Assembly: GCA_900469625.1 (NCBI GenBank)
Contig: UBXV01000034.1
Coordinates: forward strand, 1 to 64,000
DNA: 64,000 nt
Source: Hyphomicrobiales bacterium
Lineage (GTDB): Bacteria > Pseudomonadota > Alphaproteobacteria > Rhizobiales > Rhizobiaceae
Direction of reading: 5' to 3'
Part shown: positions 53,757-63,146 of the stretch, in pieces
Numbering within the stretch: the first letter of the stretch is position 1
Layout: each line of letters begins with the position of its first letter
The notes under the pieces: model-generated
The model's database searches: none
The model's input: the letters and a program-made list of their open reading frames with translations, nothing else
Told to the model about the DNA's origin: nothing
Made by a program: the position numbers and the translations under genes

Positions 53757-55319
53757 TCACTCGGCCGCATCGCGGATTTGGCCTTCGGCCCGAAGCGGCG
53801 GCAGCCAGGTGTCGCCGGTCCAGCCATGCTGGTCGTAGTCGGCCATGCAGGTGTCAACGAGCGCTTCCATTTCCTTCAGCCGTCCGCCGCGCTCCGCACC
53901 CTTCAGCACCTGCAGGCGCACTTCTTCCGGCGCGCCCGCATAGTTGAGTTCGTAGAGCGCATGGCGCCCGCCGAACTCGGTGCCGGTCGCATCCCACAGC
54001 AGCTTCATGATCTTGATGCGCTCGATATGGCCCATGTCGTTGGAGCCGCGCACATATTGCGCGAGATATCGGTCGATCTCGCCATTGCCGAAATCCTTGG
54101 CAGACGAAGGCAGATAGATGAGGCCCGAAGCGACGACGCGGCGAATGGTGTCGACCACCCGGGGATAGGCCTCCGACATGAAGGTCCGGTAGGAAAGGGC
54201 GGCTTCCAGATTGGGCAGCACAGCGCCGTCCGCCCAGGGTATGGGGTTATAGGCCATGGCATTGGAGAAGCTCCAGAACATGTGCCGCAGGGCGATGACC
54301 TCGCCGAGGGCTGCCTGGTTGCCGCGAAAGGCGTCGCCGCCGGTCGCGCGTAACGCCTTGGCCAGCAGGCCGGCGAGGAAGTCGAGCTTGACGGCAAAGC
54401 GGGTGCAGCCCTGGAAACAGTAGCCGTGCATGAAGCCCGAGGCCGGGTGAAACGACAGGATCTTGGCGGCATCGCGCAGCACGAGCACGTCTTCCCAGGG
54501 CACGAACACGTTGTCGAGCACCAGGATGGCATCGTTTTCGTCGAAGCGCGACGACAGCGGATAGTCGAAGGGATGGCCGACCGTGTTGGCGGTCTGTTCG
54601 TAGGAGACGCGGCAGAACATCTTGATCCCGGGCGCGTTCATCGGGACGATGAACATCACCGACAGCGACGGGTCCTCCGTCACCGTCGCCGAACTCTGGG
54701 CGAGAAAATTGTAGTGCGTGAGCGCCGACGAGGTCGCAACCACCTTGGCGCCGGAGACGTAGATGCCGGCGTCCGTCTCCTTGGTGATGTGGACGAATAC
54801 ATCTTTGACCGCATCGGCCGGCTTGTGCCGGTCGATCGGCGGGTTGACGATCGCGTGGTTCATGAACAGCGCCGCCTCCTGGGCGCGTGCGTGCCAGGCG
54901 AGCGCATTGTCCTTGAACGGGCCGTACCAGGAGGCATTGGCGCCGAGCGTGTTCATCAGCGCCGCCTTGTAGTCGGCCGTGCGCCCCATCCAGCCGTAGG
55001 ACATGCGCGCCCATTCGGCGATCGCGCCCTGCTGGGCGACGAGATCGGCAGACGATCGGGCGACGCGGAAATACTTGTGCGTATAACCGCTGGAGCCCGT
55101 GTCGGTCGGCGCGGTCAGGGCATCCTTCTTTGCCGGGTCATGCAGCGCGTCATAGAGGCGCGCCAGTGAGCGTGCGGAATTGCGCATGGCCGGGTGCGTG
55201 GTCACATCGGCGATGCGATCGCCATTGATATAGACCTCGCGACCATCGCGCAGGCTTTCGAGATATTCGGCCCCGGTGAACGGGCGCGCCTTGTCGGCGC
55301 GAAAGTCCTCTGCTCTCAT
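53757..55319 (-). CDS. hpaB: 4-hydroxyphenylacetate 3-monooxygenase, oxygenase component
   Basis: 520 residues, the normal length for HpaB. It hydroxylates 4-hydroxyphenylacetate to homoprotocatechuate using FADH2. Flavin and substrate segments seen: RSLARLYDALHDP, RMSYGWMGRTADYKAAL, VFVPWEDVLVLRD, and the C-terminal GRHALYELNYAG. It also could use phenols related in structure. hpaC follows; the AraC gene diverges, 95 bases away. Confidence 0.95.
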   Translation of the reverse strand: MRAEDFRADKARPFTGAEYLESLRDGREVYINGDRIADVTTHPAMRNSARSLARLYDALHDPAKKDALTAPTDTGSSGYTHKYFRVARSSADLVAQQGAIAEWARMSYGWMGRTADYKAALMNTLGANASWYGPFKDNALAWHARAQEAALFMNHAIVNPPIDRHKPADAVKDVFVHITKETDAGIYVSGAKVVATSSALTHYNFLAQSSATVTEDPSLSVMFIVPMNAPGIKMFCRVSYEQTANTVGHPFDYPLSSRFDENDAILVLDNVFVPWEDVLVLRDAAKILSFHPASGFMHGYCFQGCTRFAVKLDFLAGLLAKALRATGGDAFRGNQAALGEVIALRHMFWSFSNAMAYNPIPWADGAVLPNLEAALSYRTFMSEAYPRVVDTIRRVVASGLIYLPSSAKDFGNGEIDRYLAQYVRGSNDMGHIERIKIMKLLWDATGTEFGGRHALYELNYAGAPEEVRLQVLKGAERGGRLKEMEALVDTCMADYDQHGWTGDTWLPPLRAEGQIRDAAE

Positions 55320-55414
55320 GGTTCTCCTCCCAGAATTTCGTCAAGACTAGGCATTGCTTGTCGCAGTCTCCATGGACAGAATGCCAAAATGACTTGTACT
55401 TTTTCGGGTGGCTG

Positions 55415-56341
55415 ATGGCCGGCGTCATTCCAAGCTTCTTTGTCTATGGCGAGCCGGAGCAACCGCTTGAGCCCGGTTTCTTCCATGTCGAAACTGTCAT
55501 GGCGAGGCGTGGACTTCACCAGGGGCAGGTGAAGGCACACAAGCATGACCAGCTGGCGCAGGTGACCTATTGGTTCCGCGGCTGCGGCACCTATTTCATC
55601 GAAGACAAGGTATTGGACTTTTCCGCGCCGGCCGTCAGCTTCGTGCCGAGCGGCATCGTGCACGGATTTTCAGTCGAGCCGCTGGAAAGCGATGCCTTCG
55701 TGATCTCGATCGCCGACGGTCTGATGTTGTCCATCCGGGAGCGCACGGTGCTTCCGCCCGACGCGCCGATCATGGTGGCCGGCAGCAGCGACGACCGCCA
55801 GTGGCAGCGTCTGGCGCAACTGATGGAGATGATCGCGAACGAATACGGGACGGGTGCCTTTGCCACGCAGTCGATGATGGCATCACTCGCATCGGCAATC
55901 CTGACCCAAATCGCCCGACTTGCCTCGCTGGCTCCGTCGTCTGCCCACTCCCGAGACAGCATGCTGGCAACGCAGTTGCGACAGATGATCGACGCGCATT
56001 TTCGCGAAAACTGGAGCATCGGACGCTACACGGATGCGCTCGCGACAACGCCGCATCTGCTGGCCAAGGCCAGCAACACGGCGTTCGGCATGCAGGTCAA
56101 GGAACTGATCAACGAGCGTCGGCTGCTCGAAGCCAAGCGCTTGCTGCTCTTCACGGTACGCTCGCTCGAAGACATCGCCTATGAGATCGGGCTGCGCGAT
56201 GCGGCGTATTTCTCCCGTTTCTTCCGCTTGCGCACCGGCATGGCGCCACGCGACTGGCGTCGGTCGAAGCTGGCGGACGCCGTTGCGTCACCCGCGACGG
56301 GATCGATGCGGGCGGAAAGAAGACGGCCAGATGCGAAATAA
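55415..56341 (+). CDS. hpaA: AraC-family activator of hpaBC
   Basis: 308 residues: cupin-like N-terminal sensor (GQVKAHKHDQLAQVTYWFRGC, VPSGIVHGF) and C-terminal AraC DNA-binding domain (RYTDALATTPHLLAKA, RSLEDIAYEIGLRDAAYFSRFFRLRTGMAPRDWR split). E. coli HpaA activates hpaBC with 4-hydroxyphenylacetate. Here it diverges from hpaB, as expected. A dyad GGCATT ... AATGCC spans the 95-base gap (55350-55383). The ATG at 55415 follows GGGTGG; the frame reaches back to a TTG. Confidence 0.9.
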   Translation: MAGVIPSFFVYGEPEQPLEPGFFHVETVMARRGLHQGQVKAHKHDQLAQVTYWFRGCGTYFIEDKVLDFSAPAVSFVPSGIVHGFSVEPLESDAFVISIADGLMLSIRERTVLPPDAPIMVAGSSDDRQWQRLAQLMEMIANEYGTGAFATQSMMASLASAILTQIARLASLAPSSAHSRDSMLATQLRQMIDAHFRENWSIGRYTDALATTPHLLAKASNTAFGMQVKELINERRLLEAKRLLLFTVRSLEDIAYEIGLRDAAYFSRFFRLRTGMAPRDWRRSKLADAVASPATGSMRAERRRPDAK

Positions 56342-56662
56342 CGTCTTTCGGGCCTTGAAATGCCGGGGGCACTGCCTATCTAGGGTCTCACTACCCGTAT
56401 CGATAGCGTCCTGCAGCGGCAATGTCCGCGCGTTTGACGTTGTCCGGGTCCAGAAAGGGCGCTCCCCGTCAGGGTCGAGCGCCTTTTCTATTTCGGTGTC
56501 TTCGCCGGAAAAGACGTGTCCTGAGAGGAGCCGCTCTTGCGCATCGGCAATGCTTGCCGGCAGCGGCAATCCGAGGTGCCATACCCTCTCGCCAATCCAA
56601 ACTGCACTGCGGGGTGAAACGGAAGCGCATTCGGTGTATCGTTGCGACAGGGAGGCCTCAAA
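56342..56662. other. Gene-free stretch with terminator
   Basis: About 320 bases containing the hpaA terminator. Beyond that I see no gene; the bases up to 56663 are leader of the next gene. Confidence 0.5.
56454..56488 (+). terminator. Rho-independent terminator downstream of hpaA
   Basis: Stem AAAGGGCGCTC / GAGCGCCTTTT (one wobble pair) with TTTT and then a T-rich tail. It is 110 bases past hpaA. Confidence 0.75.
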
Positions 56663-57091
56663 ATGTCACTGCGCCATCCAAGAAGCAGACGTTCATCCGC
56701 CATGCTTTTGCCATCAGCGCAATGGCCGCGCCACGCAGCGACTTCGCAGGCGCGCCGCGCCTGGCTCGATGCACTCCTCGGCCGACCGGAGCCCGACGAC
56801 CGCGCCCGGCGCGACGCGCAAGTGGCGGATGCGGGCGACGGCCAACTTGTCAGCGCCGGGATCTACTTCGACGACGCAACATCGATCAACCGCCAGCCGC
56901 GCCCTCACGATTACACCGCGGCAAGAGCGGAGCCGGAATTTGCCGCGACCGCCGACGTCGATGCCACCGGCGGCGCGCTCTGGAACGCGATGCTTGGCGA
57001 CGATACCACCCACGGCATGCAGCGCTTCGCCAGACTGATCGCGCTTTTCATCCTTGTTTGCGGGCTGCTGTTCTGGCTGCTGGCGCCCTGA
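56663..57091 (+). CDS. Hypothetical protein with a C-terminal membrane helix
   Basis: 142 residues. A basic, disordered N-terminus (RHPRSRRSS), a polar middle rich in Asp and Ala, and one hydrophobic helix at the end (LIALFILVCGLLFWLLAP). GGGAGG is eight bases before the ATG. No known domain; tail-anchored topology is likely. Confidence 0.6.
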   Translation: MSLRHPRSRRSSAMLLPSAQWPRHAATSQARRAWLDALLGRPEPDDRARRDAQVADAGDGQLVSAGIYFDDATSINRQPRPHDYTAARAEPEFAATADVDATGGALWNAMLGDDTTHGMQRFARLIALFILVCGLLFWLLAP

Positions 57092-57218
57092 ACGGGCGCG
57101 CCGAACCAGCATAGCATCCAGCGCGCCGTCCTCCCGCCCCGAGCGGGCACCGTCAGGGAACCATTTCATCCGCCGCCTGTTTTTCCCTCGGGTTCACAAA
57201 CCGGGAAAGGACTTGGCC

Positions 57219-57779
57219 ATGCCCTCCATCGACACAGCCAGAATTCTCATCCTCGCAACCGACGGCTACGAGCGTTCGGAACTGCGGGTGCCGCTGGATG
57301 AACTGACAAAACGCGGGGCGAAAGTGACCATCGCGTCGCCGGAAAAGCGGGCCATCAAGAGCTGGGAAAAGGGAGATTGGGGCGATACCGTTGATGTCGA
57401 TCTGACGGCAAAGGACGTTTTCTCCCGAGATTTCGACGCACTCGTCCTTCCCGGCGGACAGATTAACCCCGATCTGTTGCGAAAGGACCCGGATGCGATG
57501 CGGGTCGTGAGCGATTTCGTGGACTCCGGCCGCGTGGTCGCCGCGATCTGCCATGCCCCATGGCTCCTGATCGAAGCCGATGCGTTGAAGGGGCGCAAAG
57601 CGACGTCCTACGCCTCGATCCGCAAGGATGTGGAAAACGCCGGCGCGCAATGGGTTGACGTCAAGGTCGTGTGCGACCACGGCATTATCACCTCGCGCTC
57701 GCCCGACGATCTCGAAGCCTTCGTCGCCAAGATTGTCGAGGAGATCGAAGAGGGACGCCACGACCGGCGCGCTGCCTGA
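57219..57779 (+). CDS. DJ-1/PfpI-family protein
   Basis: 186 residues, DJ-1/PfpI fold with nucleophilic Cys in A-A-I-C-H-A-P-W and the Glu in DGYERSELRVPLDEL. Members (YhbO, PfpI, Hsp31 type) act as stress-related glyoxalase or deglycase, or peptidase. GAAAGGACTTGGCC precedes the ATG at 57219; upstream frame is not real. Monocistronic. Confidence 0.87.
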   Translation: MPSIDTARILILATDGYERSELRVPLDELTKRGAKVTIASPEKRAIKSWEKGDWGDTVDVDLTAKDVFSRDFDALVLPGGQINPDLLRKDPDAMRVVSDFVDSGRVVAAICHAPWLLIEADALKGRKATSYASIRKDVENAGAQWVDVKVVCDHGIITSRSPDDLEAFVAKIVEEIEEGRHDRRAA

Positions 57780-57829
57780 GTTGCTATCGAGCCACAGGTA
57801 TTGGTGGTCCCGCTGCAGTTTCAATGACG

Positions 57830-57872
57830 AAGACGTGGCCGGCGCCTTTGAAATCGCGCCCGGCCACGTCTT
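57830..57872. terminator. Long hairpin between convergent genes
   Basis: Perfect 13-bp stem AAGACGTGGCCGG / CCGGCCACGTCTT with a 17-base loop between the DJ-1 gene and the convergent esterase gene. Likely bidirectional transcription barrier, without a T-run. Confidence 0.6.
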
Positions 57873-57881
57873 GAGCGCTGG

Positions 57882-58889
57882 CTACTGCAACGCCTTGGCA
57901 AGGAATGGCAGGCTGACATCCATGCGGTAATCGACCGAATTGTGGTTGTCCTCGAATTCCTCGTAGGTGTGTTCGATGCCGAGCGCGGTCAGGGTCCTGT
58001 GGATGCGGCGATTGCCGTAGAGCAGATTGTACTGATCGACGGTGCCGCAATCCATGTAGAAGGCCTTGAGCTTGCCGATGTTGCGCCCATGGGTCTTCGC
58101 CAGCTCGACGGGATCGCAGGCGATCCAGTTCTTCCATCGGTCATCGATGAATTCGCAGGTTTCCAGATCGACCGGAAGCCGCAGGCCCTTGAAAACGTCG
58201 AGGCTCGGATCCGGATCGTAGCTGGCCGCCTGGGCAAGGACGAGCAGCATGGGGATGTCTTCATCCTTATGCTTCTCCCGCGTCTCATAGGATCGAAACC
58301 AGCTTTCGATCGAGAGATCATGTCGGGCAAGGACGCGCAGGACCATGGGAAAGTCGGCCGCCATCAGGTCGAAACCGGCATCGCCCGAATGGCTGGCGGC
58401 CGCGGCCCAGACATCCGGTCGCCGGAAGGCGTGGGAGAAGGCGCCATAGCCGCCCGAGCTTTTGCCGAAGACGCCACGCCGGCCTATGCCGCCGCAGCCA
58501 AAGCGGGCTTCGACCGCCGGAAGCATCTCGTCGATGAGGAAATCCTCCCAGCGGCCGACGACCGTGCTGTTGACATATTGGTTGCCGCCGAGCGAGGTGA
58601 AACAATCGGGAAAGGCAGCCGCGACCGGCGGCATTTCACCTGTCGCAATCAGCCGGTCGAGGCGTTCGGGCACGTTCTCGAAGAACGGCTTCCAGGCAGT
58701 GTGCAGGGGGCCGCCGGCGGTAAAGCCGACGAGATCGACGAGCAGCGGCAGGCCGGTGCCGTCATGGCCTGCCGGGATGTAGACGTCGACATCGCGGCGG
58801 CTCGGATCGCCAAGCCGATTGCTCCTGAGCACATCGCTGTCGATGCTGAGACGGGTGATCGAGCCCCTTGGGTAATCCGACTTCTGCAT
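57882..58889 (-). CDS. Putative esterase, alpha/beta-hydrolase (enterochelin esterase D-like)
   Basis: 335 residues. Nucleophile elbow G-K-S-S-G-G-Y-G-A, upstream PPVAAAFPDCFTSLGGNQYVNS, closing EFEDNHNSVDYRMDV with the catalytic His. PF00756-like esterase, ester substrate unknown. ATG at 58889 has AGGAGGA upstream. It lies 99 bases after another hydrolase gene on the same strand. Confidence 0.83.
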   Translation of the reverse strand: MQKSDYPRGSITRLSIDSDVLRSNRLGDPSRRDVDVYIPAGHDGTGLPLLVDLVGFTAGGPLHTAWKPFFENVPERLDRLIATGEMPPVAAAFPDCFTSLGGNQYVNSTVVGRWEDFLIDEMLPAVEARFGCGGIGRRGVFGKSSGGYGAFSHAFRRPDVWAAAASHSGDAGFDLMAADFPMVLRVLARHDLSIESWFRSYETREKHKDEDIPMLLVLAQAASYDPDPSLDVFKGLRLPVDLETCEFIDDRWKNWIACDPVELAKTHGRNIGKLKAFYMDCGTVDQYNLLYGNRRIHRTLTALGIEHTYEEFEDNHNSVDYRMDVSLPFLAKALQ

Positions 58890-58988
58890 ATCTGTCCTCC
58901 TGATCGCTTCCCGGTTGTATCGCTCGCTGTGGGCGCGGGCCACCAATTTTGTTGTCCGGCGACCTGATCCTGCTATCGGCGCGATCGG

Positions 58989-59795
58989 TCAGCCGAAGAT
59001 GCGCTTCAGAAATGCCAGGACTTCGTTGTTGAAGATATCGGGCGCCTGCAGCGGCGCGAAATGGCTAAGACCGGTCAGAACCCGATGCGTCGCGTCGGGC
59101 AGCGTGGCGGCGAGATAGGCGATATGGTCCGGCTTGATGAATTCGTCGTGTTCGCCAAGGACGACAGCAGCGGGCACGCAGATAGCGGCAAGGTCTGACG
59201 CCGAAAGGTTCGGTTGCGTGCCCTGCATCGCTTCGACCGCTGCCGACAGGGCCCCGAAATCGCCTGGTGTCGCCGAGAGCCGGGCATAATCCTTCTGGTG
59301 ATGTTGCCAGATGCGGCCGATTACAGGTGTAAATTCGAAGGGCTTTGTGCCGGAATTGTCGACATTGCAGGCGAAGAAGAAAAGGCCGGCGACGCGCTCC
59401 GGCGTTTCCTGGACAAGGATCAGGCCGGTATCGGCACCGTCGCTCCAGCCGACGATCGCGGCATTTTCGATCTGCAGCCGATCCATGACGGCGCGGGTAT
59501 CGGCAGCCATCAGCTGGTAACTGTATGCGCGACCATCCCGCGTGCTGCGGCCGTGGCCGCGGCTGTCGATGACGATGGCGCGATAGCCGGCCGCAACGAT
59601 CGCCGGTACTTGATAGCCCCAGTTTCCGCTGTTTCCCATGCCGCCATGCAGGAGGAGCACCGGCGGTCCGAAGCCGTGGCTCGCATACCAGATGCGTGCG
59701 CCCTGGTTCTCGACGAAACCCTGGTCGTCTGGCCCGGGAAGCGGCGGGATGCCGTGCTTTTCGAGATAGGTCAGCTCGACGTCGCGAAAGGCCAT
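58989..59795 (-). CDS. Alpha/beta-hydrolase
   Basis: 268 residues. Oxyanion motif LLLHGGMGNSGNW, elbow G-W-S-D-G-A, the Asp in LGEHDEF and the His in GLSHFAP form the triad. Substrate unknown; related proteins hydrolyse esters or C-C bonds. The Met at 59795 has GGGAAA upstream. Likely cotranscribed with the esterase. Confidence 0.85.
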   Translation of the reverse strand: MAFRDVELTYLEKHGIPPLPGPDDQGFVENQGARIWYASHGFGPPVLLLHGGMGNSGNWGYQVPAIVAAGYRAIVIDSRGHGRSTRDGRAYSYQLMAADTRAVMDRLQIENAAIVGWSDGADTGLILVQETPERVAGLFFFACNVDNSGTKPFEFTPVIGRIWQHHQKDYARLSATPGDFGALSAAVEAMQGTQPNLSASDLAAICVPAAVVLGEHDEFIKPDHIAYLAATLPDATHRVLTGLSHFAPLQAPDIFNNEVLAFLKRIFG

Positions 59796-59875
59796 GGGCG
59801 TTTCCCGTTGCAATGGTGATGAACGCCATCACATAGAGAGCGCCGTGATCGCCGCAAGGGCGCGCCGGCTACGGA

Positions 59876-60043
59876 TCAGGTGACCGGCGCACTTGCAAAG
59901 GACAGACCTTTTCCAGTTCTTCCGGCGACTTCAGCGGTCCGATCGACGAATGCCTTGAAGTCGACCACACAGGCCTCCTCGCGCCCGGCAGATATGGCTG
60001 CGCGGACCGCTTCTTCGAGCGTTTCAGGACGCCACGTCTTCAC
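59876..60043 (-). CDS. Possible small protein with no standard start
   Basis: A minus-strand frame reads VKTWRPETLEEAVRAAISAG, then EACVVDFKAFVDRTAEVAG, with codon use like the neighbours, and ends with TGA. The GTG at 60043 is the only usual start and lacks a ribosome site. The frame is open a further 72 bases upstream (to a TAA near 60118), including SFIEEYPSQAD. It may be a small gene or a remnant. Confidence 0.35.
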   Translation of the reverse strand: MKTWRPETLEEAVRAAISAGREEACVVDFKAFVDRTAEVAGRTGKGLSFASAPVT

Positions 60044-60199
60044 ATCGGCTTGGGATGGGTACTCCTCAATGAACGACTGTCCCCCCGTTGGTGATCTGCT
60101 GTTGAGGATTTACGTATCGTTACTTAAAGAGGGTTAGGTTGCCCGCAGGCGCCGCGCCTTGCATGGACCCCTCTCCCGACCAACCGAGATGGAATAGGT

Positions 60200-61690
60200 A
60201 TGACAGGTTCTTCCGACACCAATATTTTCGATCTTGCGCCGATCGCCATGTGGATCGAGGATTTCAGTGGGGTCAAGGCACAGTTCGAGCGCTGGCGGGC
60301 AGACGGTATCGTGGATATCCGCGCCTATCTCAAGCAGGACCTGACACGGGTGGCCGCCTGCTCCAGCCAGATCCGTGTCCTTCAGGTCAACCGTCGGACA
60401 CTGGAACTGTTCGAAGCACGTGATCTCGACCATCTCTCGGCAAATCTGTTGAAGATCTTCCGCGACGACATGCTCGAAAGCCATGTCAACGAGCTTGCGG
60501 AACTGTGGGAAGGCAAGACGGAGTTTGTCAGCAGTGCCGTCAATTACACGCTGACGGGGCGCCGGCTCGACATCCAGCTGCGCGGTTCCGTTCTGCCGGG
60601 ATACGAGGATACTCTGGGACGGCTGCTTCTGACCACGGAAGACGTGACCGCGCGCGAGGAAGCGCGGCGAAACGAACGCGCCAACCGACAATATGCCGAG
60701 GGGATCTTCGAGCATTCTCCGGTGTCGCTCTGGGTCGAGGATTTCAGCCGTATCAAGCAGCTGATCGAGGACGTGCGTGAACGCGGCATCGTCGATTTCC
60801 GCGTCTTCACCGATGTGCATCCTGAGTTCGTGCGCCAATGCATGAGCGAAATTCGCGTCATCGACATCAACCAGGCGACGCTCGACCTGTTCTGCGCGCC
60901 CGATCGGAAGACCCTGCTCAAGCATCTCGGCGATATCTTCCGCAACGAGATGGAAAAGCACTTCAAGGAGCAACTGATCGAGCTGTGGAACGGCAATCTC
61001 CTGCACCACCGCGAGGTGGTCAACTATGCGCTCGACGGGTCCGAGCGTCACGTCCTGCTGCAGTTCTCCGTTCTTCCGGGGCATGAAGGCGACTGGTCGC
61101 TGGTGCAGGTGGCGTTGACCGATATCACCGCGCGCAAGAAGGCCGAAGCCTATCTGGAATATCTCGGCAAGCACGACGTGCTGACCAAGCTGCACAACCG
61201 CGCCTTCTACACCGACGAAATGAACCGGCTGGAGCGCAAGTCGCTGCGCCCGGTGTCGGCCATCATCATCGACCTCGACGGCCTGAAAGCGGCCAATGAC
61301 CAGCTCGGCCATGACGCCGGCGATGCTCTCCTGCGCCGGCTCGGCGAGGTGCTGAACGGCGCAGTGTCGCAGCCCAACCATGCCGCCCGCATCGGCGGCG
61401 ACGAATTTGCCATCCTGATGCCCGGCGCCGACCGCCAGGCGGTGGCCACCATGGTCGAGACCATCAGCGAATTGTTGAAGATCAACAATCAGTTCTATTC
61501 CAACGCGCCGCTCAGCATATCGCTCGGCACCGCGACCAGCGAGGCCGGGGAAACCATGGAAGCGCTGGTCAAGCGGGCAGACGTCAGCATGTACGAGCAG
61601 AAGCGGGCGCGTTATGTTTCGCAGGAGAACCGCAGCGTCAATGGCAGCGAGACTGTCGGCGAGCGCGGCAAGGCTGCGTCAGCAGCCTAG
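60200..61690 (+). CDS. PAS-PAS-GGDEF diguanylate cyclase with exact tandem PAS duplication
   Basis: 496 residues, cytosolic. Two sensor units, about 10-150 and 170-310, align with a constant offset of 160: W18-E-D and W178-E-D, G36-I-V-D and G196-I-V-D, VLPG at 131 and 291, ELW at 101 and 261. A GGDEF domain follows with G-G-D-E-F at 399-403 and DLDGLKAANDQLGHDAGDA, so the protein should make c-di-GMP. RBS: GGAATAGG before the ATG. Confidence 0.92.
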   Translation: MTGSSDTNIFDLAPIAMWIEDFSGVKAQFERWRADGIVDIRAYLKQDLTRVAACSSQIRVLQVNRRTLELFEARDLDHLSANLLKIFRDDMLESHVNELAELWEGKTEFVSSAVNYTLTGRRLDIQLRGSVLPGYEDTLGRLLLTTEDVTAREEARRNERANRQYAEGIFEHSPVSLWVEDFSRIKQLIEDVRERGIVDFRVFTDVHPEFVRQCMSEIRVIDINQATLDLFCAPDRKTLLKHLGDIFRNEMEKHFKEQLIELWNGNLLHHREVVNYALDGSERHVLLQFSVLPGHEGDWSLVQVALTDITARKKAEAYLEYLGKHDVLTKLHNRAFYTDEMNRLERKSLRPVSAIIIDLDGLKAANDQLGHDAGDALLRRLGEVLNGAVSQPNHAARIGGDEFAILMPGADRQAVATMVETISELLKINNQFYSNAPLSISLGTATSEAGETMEALVKRADVSMYEQKRARYVSQENRSVNGSETVGERGKAASAA

Positions 61691-61777
61691 GCGCCTCGCG
61701 CTGCCGTAAGCGGGACGCAATTGCCGGGCCTGATGGCGGCACGGCAGTCGTGGTCTGTGGGACAGGAGCAATGGCCG

Positions 61778-63133
61778 ATGTGGAATCCAGCGTTTGGTAC
61801 CCGTGAGGCGAGTGCGGCTGGCGGCAATGTCGCCCGGGCCCTGACCGTCGCGATCGCGCTTGTCGCTGCCATGCCGTCGATGTCTGAAGCGCAGGAGAAG
61901 GCCACGATGTCGGCGGACCAATCCGATCCCACACGGCTCGGATGGATGGTCGGATCGCCGCCACCGGCAGACAAGATCATCCGTGCGACCGACAGCGATT
62001 ATTTCGGCTTTCCGAAATTGCGCTGGACCGTCTGCCACTTCCGGCAACTGATGCCGACGGTGGCTGTCAGTCGCGGTCTCGGCGCGCCGGTGCCGTTCGA
62101 GCGGCGGATCGATGCGGCGATCGACGCGATCACCTTCACGCCGCTCGGAGGCGGTAAGGATATGACGTTTTCCCAGTCCTTTTCGGCGAACTACGCCGAC
62201 GGCATCGTCATCCTGCACCAGGGCAGGATCGTCTATGAGCGTTATGCGGGTTGCCTTGACGAAGTGGGGCAGCATGGTGCGATGTCGGTGACCAAGTCGC
62301 TGACCGGGCTTCTGGGCGAGATGCTGGTGGCTGAAGGCGCGCTCGACGAGACGGCAAAGGTCGGCGCTCTGGTGCCCGAGCTTGCGAGCAGCGCCTTTGG
62401 CGACGCGACGGTCAGACAGGTCCTCGATATGACGACGGGGCTTGCCTACAGCGAGGACTATTCCGACCCGAATGCGGATGTGTGGACATATTCGGCCGCC
62501 GGCAGTCCGCTGCCCAAGCCCGCTGGCTATAGCGGGCCGAGAAGCTATTTCGAGTATCTGCAGACGGTCCGGAAGGAGGGTGAACACGGAGCCGCCTTCG
62601 GTTACAAGACCATCAACACCGACGCGCTCGGCTGGGTGATTGCGCGAACGAGCGGAAAATCGGTCGCCGACCTGTTGTCGGAACGGATCTGGAGCCGGAT
62701 GGGCGCGGAGCAGGACGCCTATTACACAGTGGATTCGATCGGAACCCCTTTTGCCGGCGGCGGGCTGAACGCCGGTCTTCGCGACATGGCGCGGATCGGG
62801 CAGTTGATGCTCGACGATGGCGCGATCAACGGCAAGCAGTTGGTCCCCGCCGATGCGATCGCGCGCATTCGCGCAGGCGGCGACAAGGCAGTCTTTGCCA
62901 AGGCCGGCTATGCACTGCTGAAGGGCTGGAGCTATCGCGGCATGTGGTGGAACACCGGCAACGCCAACGGCGCCTTCATGGCGCGTGGCGTGCACGGACA
63001 GGCGATCTATGTCGATCCGGCCGCCCGCATGGTCATCGCCCGGTTTTCGTCCAATCCGACGGCAAGCAACACGGCCAACGATCCGATCTCGCTGCCGGCC
63101 TACGAGGCGGTCGCGCGATACCTGATGCGTTGA
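61778..63133 (+). CDS. Serine hydrolase, beta-lactamase/class C fold
   Basis: 451 residues. Signal peptide at the N-terminus (ALTVAIALVAAMPSMSEAQ). Catalytic S-x-x-K is in M-S-V-T-K-S-L-T-G, followed by Y-S-E-D-Y region and a late HGQAIYVDP box, where the class C KTG would be. Such periplasmic enzymes are mostly esterases or peptidases with penicillin-binding-like fold. The ATG at 61778 has AGGAG nine to ten bases upstream. Function unknown in detail. Confidence 0.83.
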   Translation: MWNPAFGTREASAAGGNVARALTVAIALVAAMPSMSEAQEKATMSADQSDPTRLGWMVGSPPPADKIIRATDSDYFGFPKLRWTVCHFRQLMPTVAVSRGLGAPVPFERRIDAAIDAITFTPLGGGKDMTFSQSFSANYADGIVILHQGRIVYERYAGCLDEVGQHGAMSVTKSLTGLLGEMLVAEGALDETAKVGALVPELASSAFGDATVRQVLDMTTGLAYSEDYSDPNADVWTYSAAGSPLPKPAGYSGPRSYFEYLQTVRKEGEHGAAFGYKTINTDALGWVIARTSGKSVADLLSERIWSRMGAEQDAYYTVDSIGTPFAGGGLNAGLRDMARIGQLMLDDGAINGKQLVPADAIARIRAGGDKAVFAKAGYALLKGWSYRGMWWNTGNANGAFMARGVHGQAIYVDPAARMVIARFSSNPTASNTANDPISLPAYEAVARYLMR

Positions 63134-63146
63134 ACGTGCCGCCGCA

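Noticed and set aside
61721-61777. Longer start of the serine hydrolase gene
   Set aside because: The Met at 61778 has AGGAG upstream and precedes a normal signal peptide; the extra residues would spoil it.
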